Shown: positions 27,785-36,145 of the stretch, piece by piece | Numbering within the stretch: position 1 is the first letter of the stretch | Layout: each line of letters begins with the position of its first letter | Origin: JACPNO01 sp963825405 | GTDB taxonomy: Bacteria > Acidobacteriota > Terriglobia > Bryobacterales > Bryobacteraceae | NCBI GenBank assembly: GCA_963825405.1 | Contig: CAWGTB010000010.1 | Location: 139,495 to 203,494, forward strand | Direction: 5' to 3' | Length of the DNA: 64,000 bases | Program-made: the position numbers and the translations under genes | The notes under the pieces: model-generated | The model's database searches: none | Told to the model about the DNA's origin: nothing | Seen by the model: the letters and a program-made list of their open reading frames with translations, nothing else

Positions 27785-29845
27785 ATGCATCGATTGGCAC
27801 TCGTTTTCGCGCTGGTCTCTCTAGGCGCCGCTGAGCGGGCACCGCTCAAGCCGCTCGACGTTTTCAACCTGCAACTCGCCTCCGATCCGCAGATTTCGCC
27901 GGATGGCAAGCGCATCATCTATGTGCGGCAGTTTGCCGACGTGATGGGCGACCGCCGCCGCTCCAATCTCTGGATCATCAATTTCGATGGCAGCGACAAC
28001 CGGCCCCTCACCACCGGCAATTTCAAGGATTCCGCGCCCCACTGGTCGCCCGACGGCACGCAGCTTATCTATATTTCCGATCGTGACGGCACGCCGCAAA
28101 TCTACCGCCGCTGGATGGATTCCGGGCAAACTGCCCAGCTCACCAATCTGCAAGCCGAGCCCTCCGCAATTTCCTGGTCGCCCGACGGCCGCTGGATTTC
28201 ATTCACGGCTCATGTCGCCGAAGCCGCGCCGAAAATCGTCAAGCTGCCTGACGCCCCCGATGGCGCCAAGTGGGCCGAGCCCGTCAAAGTCATCGACCGG
28301 CTGGTGTACCGCTTCAACGGCTCCGGCTATCTGAAGGCTGGTTATAGCCACGTGTTCGTGGTTCCGGCCGAAGGCGGCACGCCGCGGCAGGTTTCGAGCG
28401 GCAATTTCTATCACACCGGGCCGGTGGTTCGCGCCAGCGACCCAGTGTGGACGCCGGACGGACAGTACCTCATCATGTCCACCAACCGCCACGCGAATTA
28501 CGAAAGCGATCCGCTGAACTCAGAGGTCTACGAATTTCACCTAGCCGATGGCGCGGTGCGCGAGCTCACGTCGCGCCAGGGTCCGGATGGCTCACCCGTT
28601 GTATCTCCCGACGGGAAGCACATTGCGTACCTCGGGTTCGACGACAGATATCAGGGCTATCAGGTAACCGATCTATACGTGATGAATCGCGATGGCAGCG
28701 GTCCGCGCGTGATTTCCGGAAAGCACGATCGCGATGCCGCATCGCCGCGCTGGGCGCCGGATGGCCGCGGCGTGTACTTCCTCTCTGACGATCGCGGCAA
28801 CACCGGTCTGTATTACGCTCCGCTCGATGGCGCTGTGCAGAAGCTGGCGTCGAACGTCGGTTCGACGGCGAGCGCGTACGGCGGTGGAGGCGCGGTGAGC
28901 ATTGCCCGCAACGGCAACTTCGCGGTGACCTACGCGCGGCCCGATGTGCCCGGCGACATTGCCGTGGGGAGCATCGCGAATCCTTCGCTGAAAACCATCA
29001 CGGCGGTGAACGAAGGATTGCTGTCATCGAAGAAGCTTGGCGCGGTGGAAGAGTTCTGGTACGAATCGTCCAAGGACAAACGCAAGATTCAGGGCTGGAT
29101 CCTCAAACCCCCGGATTTCGACGCCAGCAAAAAATATCCGCTCATCCTGGAAATTCACGGCGGGCCTTTCGCCAATTACGGCGATCGCTTCGACCTGGAA
29201 AAGCAGTTGATGGCCGCGGCCGGGTACGTCGTGCTGTACACCAATCCGCGCGGCAGCACCAGTTATGGCGGCGAATTCGGCAACCTGATCCATCACGCCT
29301 ATCCCGGCGACGATTTCTACGATCTCAACTCCGGCGTCGATGCGGTGATCGCGAAAGGTTACGTCGATCCCAATCAGCTTTTCGTCACCGGCGGCAGCGG
29401 CGGAGGCGTGCTCACCTGCTGGATGATCGGCCATACCACGCGCTTCCGGGCCGCAGCCCCGCTCTATCCGGTGATCAACTGGTATAGCTTCGTGCTGACG
29501 TCCGACATCGGCAACTGGACCAGCAAGTACTGGTTCCCGGGCATGCCGTGGGACAACGTCGAGAATTACGAGAAGCGCTCGCTGCTCTCGGTGGTGAAGA
29601 ACGTCAAAACGCCGTCTCTGATTCTCACTGGTGAAGCCGACTACCGCACCCCCATGTCGGACTCCGAGCAATACTACCAGGCGCTCAAAATGCTGGGCGT
29701 CGAGACCGTGCTGGTGCGCGTGCCGGATGAGCCGCACGGGGCATCAGTGCGGCCAAGCCATCAGATGTCCAAGGTGATGCACGTGGTGGCCTGGTTCGAT
29801 CAGCACCGCAAAACGGACGCGGCCCCGGCCGCCGGCGCGCAATAA
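27785..29845 (+). CDS. Secreted S9 family prolyl oligopeptidase-type peptidase
   Basis: 686 residues. MHRLALVFALVSLGAAERA is a signal peptide, so the enzyme should act outside the cytoplasm. Residues about 30-400 are a TolB/WD40-like beta-propeller with repeated ISPDGK- and WSPDGR-type turns (DPQISPDGKRIIYV, APHWSPDGTQLIYIS, PRWAPDGRGVYFL). The C-terminal alpha/beta hydrolase domain has the catalytic serine in VTGGSGGGVL (about 537), aspartate in TGEADYRTP (about 618) and histidine in DEPHGASVRP (about 650). This is the dipeptidyl/acylaminoacyl-peptidase type of S9. GGAG precedes the chosen ATG by 8 bases. Confidence 0.93.
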   Translation: MHRLALVFALVSLGAAERAPLKPLDVFNLQLASDPQISPDGKRIIYVRQFADVMGDRRRSNLWIINFDGSDNRPLTTGNFKDSAPHWSPDGTQLIYISDRDGTPQIYRRWMDSGQTAQLTNLQAEPSAISWSPDGRWISFTAHVAEAAPKIVKLPDAPDGAKWAEPVKVIDRLVYRFNGSGYLKAGYSHVFVVPAEGGTPRQVSSGNFYHTGPVVRASDPVWTPDGQYLIMSTNRHANYESDPLNSEVYEFHLADGAVRELTSRQGPDGSPVVSPDGKHIAYLGFDDRYQGYQVTDLYVMNRDGSGPRVISGKHDRDAASPRWAPDGRGVYFLSDDRGNTGLYYAPLDGAVQKLASNVGSTASAYGGGGAVSIARNGNFAVTYARPDVPGDIAVGSIANPSLKTITAVNEGLLSSKKLGAVEEFWYESSKDKRKIQGWILKPPDFDASKKYPLILEIHGGPFANYGDRFDLEKQLMAAAGYVVLYTNPRGSTSYGGEFGNLIHHAYPGDDFYDLNSGVDAVIAKGYVDPNQLFVTGGSGGGVLTCWMIGHTTRFRAAAPLYPVINWYSFVLTSDIGNWTSKYWFPGMPWDNVENYEKRSLLSVVKNVKTPSLILTGEADYRTPMSDSEQYYQALKMLGVETVLVRVPDEPHGASVRPSHQMSKVMHVVAWFDQHRKTDAAPAAGAQ

Positions 29846-29910
29846 AAGTTAACGCTGCCGCCCCTGGCGTAACCCGCCGGAAGCCGGTAACGTATTTAGG
29901 TTATAGTCAT

Positions 29911-29927
29911 GAAGAGAGGGGCTCTTC
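29911..29927 (+). promoter_or_regulatory. Hairpin carrying the ribosome binding site of the VWFA gene
   Basis: GAAGAG and CTCTTC form a perfect 6-bp stem whose 5-base loop is AGGGG, the likely Shine-Dalgarno sequence, two bases before the ATG codon at 29929. This geometry could modulate translation. Confidence 0.4.
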
Positions 29928-29928
29928 C

Positions 29929-31059
29929 ATGAAATTCCCGGTTCGGATGGCTGTGCCTTTGCTTGGTGCGTTTGTGCTGCTGGCGCCGATAGTTAGCAGT
30001 CAGGACGGTCCTAATAAAGACCCCGGTGAAACCGTCGCCAAGCCGCGCAAAAAAGGCACCCCCGAGGCCGATCTGCCCCCGATCCCCTCCAAGCTGAGCA
30101 ACAAAAACAAATCCGAAGTCATCGAAGGTTCGCCCAGTTTCAAGGTCGAATCCAGCCTGGTGAACGTGGATGTGGCCGTTTTGGACAATAAAGGCCACTT
30201 CATCCCCAACATTCCTCGCGGCAACTTCCGCATCCTGGAAGATGACGTCCCGCAGATGGTTACGACGTTCAGCTCCGGCGAAGCGCCGATGACGGTCTGC
30301 ATGGTCATTGAGTTCAGCGCTCGCTTCCAGGCGTATTGGAGTTCCACCTGGTATCAAACCCTGACGGCCGCCTACGGCTTTCTGGACACCCTCAAGCCGG
30401 AAGATTACGTAGCCGTGGTGGCCTACGATTTGCATTCCGATATCCTGTCCGATTTCTCCGCTGACAAGATGCGTGCCCGTGAAGCCATGTCTCGACTGCG
30501 CATTCCGGGCTTCTCGGAATCCAACATGTACGACGCGGTGGTGGACACGGCCGACCGCATGTCGGGCATTGAAGGGCGCAAGGCCATCGTGCTGATCGCT
30601 TCCGGCCTGGACACTTTCAGCAAGCTCACCTTCGACAAAGCGCGCAAAGGCGTGCAAGATGCCGGCGTGCCGATTTACGCCATCGGCCTGATGCAGACGC
30701 TACGCATGATGGCGGAGGCGCGCGGCTCGATGGGTCCGATTCAAACGATGGACTTTTTACAGGCCGATAACCAGATGCGGCTGTTTGCCAAGGAGACCGG
30801 CGGGCAGTCGTTCTTTCCACATTTTTACGGCGAGTTTCCCAGCATTTTCCATTCGATTTCGGAGTCACTGCGCAAGCAGTATTCGATCGGCTACCAGCCG
30901 AGCAATATGGCCAAGGACGGCAAATTCCGCAAGATCAAAGTGGAGCTGGTGAATCCCGCCAACAACGAACCGTTGCGCGTCACCGACGAAAAAGGCAAGC
31001 CGATCAAATACCAGATCATTGCCAAGAGCGGGTATACCGGGCCGCGGCCGGTCGAATAG
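29929..31059 (+). CDS. VWFA-related acidobacterial domain protein, secreted
   Basis: 376 residues. MKFPVRMAVPLLGAFVLLAPIVSS is a signal peptide. After a proline/lysine-rich linker comes SSLVNVDVAVLDNKGHFIPN and NFRILEDDVPQMVTTFS, the entry motif of the VWFA-related domain that is expanded in Acidobacteriota (TIGR03436-like). The von Willebrand A fold follows, with VCMVIEFSAR in place of a normal DxSxS metal site, and then IVLIASGLDTFSKLTFDKA. The C-terminal part contains KQYSIGYQPSN, the usual end of the domain. Function is unknown; an extracellular binding role is likely. It ends 2 bases from the convergent P450 gene. Confidence 0.9.
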   Translation: MKFPVRMAVPLLGAFVLLAPIVSSQDGPNKDPGETVAKPRKKGTPEADLPPIPSKLSNKNKSEVIEGSPSFKVESSLVNVDVAVLDNKGHFIPNIPRGNFRILEDDVPQMVTTFSSGEAPMTVCMVIEFSARFQAYWSSTWYQTLTAAYGFLDTLKPEDYVAVVAYDLHSDILSDFSADKMRAREAMSRLRIPGFSESNMYDAVVDTADRMSGIEGRKAIVLIASGLDTFSKLTFDKARKGVQDAGVPIYAIGLMQTLRMMAEARGSMGPIQTMDFLQADNQMRLFAKETGGQSFFPHFYGEFPSIFHSISESLRKQYSIGYQPSNMAKDGKFRKIKVELVNPANNEPLRVTDEKGKPIKYQIIAKSGYTGPRPVE

Positions 31060-31061
31060 TT

Positions 31062-32387
31062 TTAAACCGCGCGCCGCGATTGAATCCGGACTCGAATTCC
31101 ATTTTTGGGGCGCAGGGTGACGGTCGGACGCGGCACAATCGTCTGTCCGGGCTCCAGAAGAAGTTGAAAACGGGGCAGCAGAGCCGCCAGGATCGAGATT
31201 CCCTCCAGCAGCGCGAACTGCTCACCGATACAGGTTCGCGGTCCGCCACCGAAGGGAAAGTACGCAAAACGGGGACGGCTGCCGCGAGCCTCTTCATTGA
31301 AGCGCTCCGGATCGAATCGTTCCGGCTCGGGAAAGTAGCGGGCACGCCGGTGCACCACATACTGGCTCAGGTATAACTTGGATCCGCGTGGAATGGTCAC
31401 GCCGCTGGGCAGTTGGTCGTCATCCATCGCCATGCGGACGAAAATCCAAGTGGGCGGGTAGAGACGCATGGACTCGTCGAACACCATCCGCGTGTAGCGC
31501 AACTGGGGAATGTCGGCCACTTGCGGCAACTCCCCGTGCAGCACCTGGCGCAATTCATCGAGGACTGCCGATTCGACGCTCGGATGCTGCGCCAATAGAT
31601 ACAGGGTCCACGACACCGCATCGCCAATGGTCTCGTAGCCGGTGCTCATCAGGGACAGAATTTCATCCCGCACTTGCCCCTCGGTCATGCGGGCGCCATC
31701 CGGATAGGTGACGGCGCTGAGCGTCGCAGCCAGGCTAGTCGCAGACTTTTGCGCGCCAATTTCGCGGTAGATGATCTCATCGATGGTCCGCTGCGCGCGG
31801 CGATACTGGAACACGATCTTCGCCGGCAAATACTCCGGAAACGGAACCAGCGCACCGTAGATGTACTCGATGTAGCTGCGCCGGATCGTAATGGCGGCGG
31901 CCAGCTTTTCGGCATCGGGAAAATATTCGCCGAACAAAGAATCGATGATGATGGATAGCGCCAGCATTTCCATCTCGCGCGCGATGTCCACTACGGCGCC
32001 GTCAGCCCAGCCCGCGGTCCGGCATTCGATCCGGTGCAACATCACGTCAAAGAACGACTCCGCCAGGCGGCGCTGGAACAACGGCTGCAGCAGGCGGCGC
32101 TGGCGCAAATGATCCGCGCCAAAGCTGGTCTGCAAACCGGATCCCGATAAGCGCCGGCCCCGCGCGCTGGTCAGGCGCGGCGTCTTGTTGTAGTTGGCGG
32201 GATTGCCGGTGAGCACATGGCGGATGTCTTCGGGATCGGTGAGCAAGTACGTCGGTTCACCGATGCGAAGCTTGACCACATCGCCGTAGCGGTCCGCGCA
32301 CCTTAGAAGAAATCCGAGTTTGTCCGCCAGAAACGCGGGCAGGTGGCCCACCAGCGGCAGGCCAGGAGGTTCCTGCACGCCGCTCAT
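31062..32387 (-). CDS. Cytochrome P450
   Basis: 441 residues. Heme-binding loop FPFGGGPRTCIGEQFA with the cysteine at about 386, ExxR motif ESMR in VFDESMRLYPP, PERF in FDPERFNEE, and the I-helix oxygen-activation segment LMSTGYETIGDAVSW. There is no membrane anchor, as in soluble bacterial P450s, so ferredoxin-type partners encoded elsewhere are needed. The start at 32385-32387 overlaps the glycosyltransferase stop as ATGA, so the two are coupled. The GxET-like motif (GYET) is slightly unusual. The substrate cannot be read from the sequence. Confidence 0.93.
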   Translation of the reverse strand: MSGVQEPPGLPLVGHLPAFLADKLGFLLRCADRYGDVVKLRIGEPTYLLTDPEDIRHVLTGNPANYNKTPRLTSARGRRLSGSGLQTSFGADHLRQRRLLQPLFQRRLAESFFDVMLHRIECRTAGWADGAVVDIAREMEMLALSIIIDSLFGEYFPDAEKLAAAITIRRSYIEYIYGALVPFPEYLPAKIVFQYRRAQRTIDEIIYREIGAQKSATSLAATLSAVTYPDGARMTEGQVRDEILSLMSTGYETIGDAVSWTLYLLAQHPSVESAVLDELRQVLHGELPQVADIPQLRYTRMVFDESMRLYPPTWIFVRMAMDDDQLPSGVTIPRGSKLYLSQYVVHRRARYFPEPERFDPERFNEEARGSRPRFAYFPFGGGPRTCIGEQFALLEGISILAALLPRFQLLLEPGQTIVPRPTVTLRPKNGIRVRIQSRRAV

Positions 32388-33616
32388 GACACGGCCGGTT
32401 GGAGCACGTGGCTGCGTAGGGCTTTCTGCTCGTGAATCCTGTCGATTAAGGCCAGATAATCCGCCACGTACCGATCTTCGCAATAGAACTGTTCGTACGC
32501 GGCTCGCGCCCGAAGGGCGAGCGTATCGCGAAGTGGACCTTGCTCGGCCAGCGTGACTACCGCGTTGCGAAGTTCGGCCTCGGTCTGGTAGATCAAGCCG
32601 GCTCCGTTGTAATCCACTGCTTCCCGGCTGCCGCCCGCATCGCTCACAATTACCGGGACGCCGCAGGCGAAGGCTTCCAGCACGCAGAGCGGAAATACTT
32701 CGGGAGCGAGCGACGGAAGGATCATCGCTGTCGCGTTTCGGTAACAGTGAGCCATGCGGGTGTGGTCGACAAAGCCCGGGAAACGAATCCAGGGGCAGGC
32801 AGCGTAGCACCGCTTTAGCTCGTCGAGTAATTCACCCTTGCCGTAAATATCGAGATCGTATTGCGGCATGGTGGCGAATTGGCTGGCGAGCTGACTAATG
32901 CCTTTGGAAGCGGTGAGGCGGCCGACGTAGACGAAGCGCGGACGATCGGGGGCGGCGCCTTCATCGAGTCCGGATCGCACGGGCGAATAGGTGGGCAGAA
33001 CGTGGATCAGCGGGCCCAGATCGGCCTCCTCATGCCGCCGTGCCGTGTAGTCGCTGGGCGAAAGCAGGGCATCCACGTGCCGCAGCGATTTCTTTACGAA
33101 TCCGCCGTTGCGCCAGAGCTGAGGCGGCGTGCCCGAGCGCAGGCAACAGCGAATGCACTCTGGCTTGTCGCACGCCTGTTTGCCGTTCTTCCAAAAAATA
33201 TGCATCGGGCACAACAGCCAGTGTTCATGGAGCGTGTACAGATTTACCGCCGCCTGGCTCATCGGCAGAATGCCGAGTCCTCCGACGAGAGAAATATTGT
33301 GAAAATTCACCACGTCGAAATGGCGCGCAAATATCTGCTTGAGAGCGGAAGTCTTGAGTCCCGGCGAGCCGGTCTGCTGGGTAATGAGAGGGGATAACGC
33401 GCCGAAGGCACTGCGCAGCCGATGCACCGTGACGCCGTCGTCTACCAATTCGACCGGCTTGGCGCCGCCCGCCTTGAGGCGGTACGCGTCTTCGCAATGC
33501 ACGACCTCCACCTGATGCCCGCGGGCCACTAGCGCCCGGGCCAGGCTTTGGACAAAAACGCCATCGCCGCCGAAATGGTAGGGCGGATAGTACGAAGCCA
33601 CCATGCAGAACCGCAT
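32384..33616 (-). CDS. Glycosyltransferase family 4 (GT-B fold)
   Basis: 410 residues beginning MRFCMVASYYPPYHFGGDGV, which is the glycine-rich N-terminal acceptor-side motif of GT4 enzymes. The C-terminal nucleotide-sugar domain has FVYVGRLTASKGISQL and the E-x7-E motif in APEVFPLCVLEAFACGVPVI. A cysteine cluster (about residues 167-180: KQACDKPECIRCCLRSG) inserted in the N domain is typical of a GT4 subgroup. I chose the start at 33614-33616; the frame extends upstream without family-like sequence. Middle gene of a three-gene set with a membrane protein upstream and a P450 downstream. Confidence 0.9.
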   Translation of the reverse strand: MRFCMVASYYPPYHFGGDGVFVQSLARALVARGHQVEVVHCEDAYRLKAGGAKPVELVDDGVTVHRLRSAFGALSPLITQQTGSPGLKTSALKQIFARHFDVVNFHNISLVGGLGILPMSQAAVNLYTLHEHWLLCPMHIFWKNGKQACDKPECIRCCLRSGTPPQLWRNGGFVKKSLRHVDALLSPSDYTARRHEEADLGPLIHVLPTYSPVRSGLDEGAAPDRPRFVYVGRLTASKGISQLASQFATMPQYDLDIYGKGELLDELKRCYAACPWIRFPGFVDHTRMAHCYRNATAMILPSLAPEVFPLCVLEAFACGVPVIVSDAGGSREAVDYNGAGLIYQTEAELRNAVVTLAEQGPLRDTLALRARAAYEQFYCEDRYVADYLALIDRIHEQKALRSHVLQPAVS

Positions 33617-33684
33617 TATCTTTCCAAGCGCTGGGCGCGCATCCGGTTGGTCATGAAGTGGATCTCCGTCATTGTACCTGCGCT

Positions 33685-34923
33685 CTAGTGACCCAGTAGG
33701 CCCCGAAAAACGCCAAGGACTTGCGGGCCCAGCTGCAGTCCGATCCGCAGATCCATCAGAGGAGCGGGAAGCAGCATCCACCACCACGCCCGCATGCGAT
33801 TCTTCGCGGCCGCGGCTTGCAGCGCGATCAGAATGAGCAGCGGTGAAAAGGCTCGGGTATAGCCAAAACTGTCGCGCCAATAAATACTGCTGGTCAACAT
33901 GATGGCCATGGCAGCGAACAAGACGGCGGCAATGGAAATGGGGTTGAGCGGGCGAGTCCGAAGCAGATGCAACCCGGCGACGAGGGCGCAGAGCATGCCG
34001 AGCAAAGACACGAAATCCAACGACCGGGTGATGCTCTCGATCGCCGCGCTCAGAGCATAATGCGGCGGGTGCAGAATGGCTCCGATGAAGCCGAGTCCCA
34101 ATCGGAGCTCTAAGAAATTAGGCATTCCGGAGGTGTTTGGATCCCCGTGCAGATTCCAGTAGACGTACCCATACCAGGCGAGCATAGGCAGGCAGGCTGT
34201 CGCCCAGAAAGCGGCGCGGGCAAAGCGCCTCTGGCTCAGATCGAACAGAATGCAGCCAGCCACCAACAGTGTCCCGGTCTCCCGTACCAGGCAGGCCGCC
34301 AAAAGCAGCGCATACAGTTTGGCGGTATTCCCGGTCGCGATGAAATAGACGAAACCCACGGAAAGCGCGGCCAGGGCGCCGTCCATGGTCATTCGATCCA
34401 TAGAGATCAAAGCCGCCGGCACTAACGGGAAAGCCAGTGCCCACGCGGCATGAAATCCGTACAGCACCGCCCAGCGGCTGAGCCAGAAGGATCCCAGCAA
34501 GACGAACAGCGAAGTAGTCGCGAGGTACGCCGCGTCAATCCATTGCTGGCGCCCGCCGGCAAGCATGAAGGCCAGAGCGGGAACCAGAATGCGGCGGTAT
34601 CGGAACGTAGGGCTGTCGAGGTAATGTTCCCATCCGTTGCGAAAGAACGGATCGTGCGAAATATACCGATACATCTGACCGTCGTACCCGCGGCCGGGAA
34701 ACAGATACGTGCCTGCCTGCAATTCTGGCGGTACGGGTCTGACTTGCCCGGTGTAAAAGAGGGCGGTCCAGTTGTCTTGACGGTTGTAATGTACCGTGAG
34801 AAATTGCCAGGCGAGTACACAAACGCAGGCGGCAACGGCCCAGACAAACGACACGCGGGCTGAAACAACTGGGGGGTTGGGCTCGAAATTCAGCCCTGAA
34901 GTATAGCATTGATTTCTGGCCAC
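33685..34923 (-). CDS. Polytopic membrane protein, probable glycan-assembly protein
   Basis: 412 residues with about nine to ten hydrophobic segments. Near the N-terminus a short periplasmic part contains FPGRGYDGQMYRYISHDPFF, which resembles the GYDGQ-Y-x-DP motif of the AZOBR_p60025-type cell-surface glycopolymer family and of C-type glycosyltransferases that use polyprenyl-phosphate sugars. RETGTLLVAGCILFDL lies in the middle. The neighbour downstream (69 bases) is a GT4 enzyme, which supports a role in surface glycan formation. The molecular activity is inferred only. Confidence 0.7.
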   Translation of the reverse strand: MARNQCYTSGLNFEPNPPVVSARVSFVWAVAACVCVLAWQFLTVHYNRQDNWTALFYTGQVRPVPPELQAGTYLFPGRGYDGQMYRYISHDPFFRNGWEHYLDSPTFRYRRILVPALAFMLAGGRQQWIDAAYLATTSLFVLLGSFWLSRWAVLYGFHAAWALAFPLVPAALISMDRMTMDGALAALSVGFVYFIATGNTAKLYALLLAACLVRETGTLLVAGCILFDLSQRRFARAAFWATACLPMLAWYGYVYWNLHGDPNTSGMPNFLELRLGLGFIGAILHPPHYALSAAIESITRSLDFVSLLGMLCALVAGLHLLRTRPLNPISIAAVLFAAMAIMLTSSIYWRDSFGYTRAFSPLLILIALQAAAAKNRMRAWWWMLLPAPLMDLRIGLQLGPQVLGVFRGLLGH

Positions 34924-34937
34924 GCTAGAATATCCAG

Positions 34938-35726
34938 ATGAAAAGCGTGGGCCGGGTGGAGAGCGTGTGGCGTTATCCGGTCAAGAGCATGCGCGGCGAA
35001 GAGCTGCCCGAAGCTTTTGCCGGCTTTGGCGGCGTCTACGGCGACCGGATGTTCGCGTTCCACAGCTCAGGCGCACCCAAAGGCTTTCCCTATCTGACTG
35101 CGCGGGAGCAGCAGCAAATGCTGAAGTATCAGCCGGTGTACCGCGATGCGGATCTCATGGCGAAGCCGCCCAACCTCGCGGACGTGGAGGCACTCGCGCC
35201 CGGCTTGACCACTGTTTATCCGAGTGCCGCTCAGGTGGTGGTGAACGTCAAGACGCCGGCTGGAGAGCTGCTCGCGGTGGACGATCCCCGGCTCGCGAGC
35301 CACTTGCGAGAAGGCATTGCTGAAACCAATGAACTGACCTTGCTGCGGTCCGATCGCGCGCTGACGGATTGCCGCCCGATTTCCCTGTTTTCGATTCAGA
35401 CTGCCCGCCAACTGAGCCAGGAAGTTGGCGCCAATCTGGACAAGCGGCGATTCCGCGCGAACGTGTATCTCGACATCAGCTCGGAGATTGCGTTCGAAGA
35501 AGAGGAATGGGTGGGACGCACGGTGCGGATTGGGACGCAGACGACGCTGGCGGTGGTCAAGCGCGACCAACGCTGCAAAATGATCACCCTCGATCCCGAT
35601 ACAGGCGAGGCGAATCGGGATATCATCCGGCACCTCGCGAAACAACATGAGAGCAAGGCCGGCGTGTATGCGGCAGTGTTGGTTGAGGGCACGATGCGGC
35701 CGGGTGACGAGATCGCGCTTCTGTAA
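34938..35726 (+). CDS. MOSC domain protein with N-terminal beta-barrel
   Basis: 262 residues. The N-terminal beta-barrel domain starts VGRVESVWRYPVKSMRGEEL, a motif shared with the C-terminal part of molybdenum cofactor sulfurases and mitochondrial amidoxime reducing components. The MOSC domain follows: SLFSIQTARQLSQEV, FRANVYLDIS and VKRDQRCKMITLDPDTGE, with the conserved cysteine (about residue 215) that carries sulfur or ligates molybdenum. No Moco biosynthesis gene is next to it, although a MobB-like gene lies at 58 kb. The gene abuts its convergent neighbour with no gap. Confidence 0.9.
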   Translation: MKSVGRVESVWRYPVKSMRGEELPEAFAGFGGVYGDRMFAFHSSGAPKGFPYLTAREQQQMLKYQPVYRDADLMAKPPNLADVEALAPGLTTVYPSAAQVVVNVKTPAGELLAVDDPRLASHLREGIAETNELTLLRSDRALTDCRPISLFSIQTARQLSQEVGANLDKRRFRANVYLDISSEIAFEEEEWVGRTVRIGTQTTLAVVKRDQRCKMITLDPDTGEANRDIIRHLAKQHESKAGVYAAVLVEGTMRPGDEIALL

Positions 35727-36104
35727 TTACCGGCTTATCTGATCTACGTCCACGTCGAAATTGTGGCCGATGCGGAACGCGTACATTCCGTCGGTGTGAA
35801 TTTTACTTTTGGGCAGGCGCGTTACTTCCGTGCCGTTCACGCTGAAGATCACTTCCTCGCCTTGCACCTGGATGCCGAGCGTGTTGGTCTGCCGGCCATC
35901 GGCGCCTTGCGGGACGATCGCCGGATGCGCCGTCCAGTTCACGACGGGCACTGGCTTTTGGTCACCATCGCGGTTGGCAATGAAATACTCGCCGCGGTTC
36001 CGCACCAGGAAATAGGAATAAGTCTGGTTGGGGCCTTGCAGATCCGTTCCGCCAATCATAAGCCCATACGAAATCGGATGAGTAGGTGCTTTGGTTTGGG
36101 TCAA
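35727..36104 (-). CDS. N-terminally truncated lectin-like (DUF1080-type) protein
   Basis: 125 residues. TNTLGIQVQGEEVIFSVNGT and EVTRLPKSKIHTDGMYAFRI resemble the last strands of the jelly-roll domain found in 3-keto-disaccharide hydrolases and LamG-like proteins. SYGLMIGGTDLQG also fits that fold, but it comes only a few residues after the first possible start (TTG at 36102-36104). An in-frame TAG lies immediately upstream, and only 41 bases separate this frame from the divergent hydrolase gene, so a signal peptide and the first half of the domain are missing. It is probably the remnant of a secreted protein. Confidence 0.55.
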   Translation of the reverse strand: MTQTKAPTHPISYGLMIGGTDLQGPNQTYSYFLVRNRGEYFIANRDGDQKPVPVVNWTAHPAIVPQGADGRQTNTLGIQVQGEEVIFSVNGTEVTRLPKSKIHTDGMYAFRIGHNFDVDVDQISR

Positions 36105-36110
36105 GCGCGC

Positions 36111-36128
36111 TTGCTATGAAAATAGCAA
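36111..36128. promoter_or_regulatory. Perfect hairpin between divergent genes
   Basis: TTGCTAT-GAAA-ATAGCAA is a 7-bp stem; read on the plus strand it has a GAAA (GNRA) tetraloop. It stands 17 bases before the hydrolase ATG and 7 before the divergent start, so it could serve as an operator or as an RNA element. Confidence 0.4.
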
Positions 36129-36145
36129 TGTGCTAAAAAAACAGC

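Noticed and set aside
31062..32810. 582-residue version of the P450
   Set aside because: The first 141 codons lie inside the glycosyltransferase gene and are Arg/Ser-rich without P450 features. The ATG at 32387 starts with a normal P450 N-terminus.
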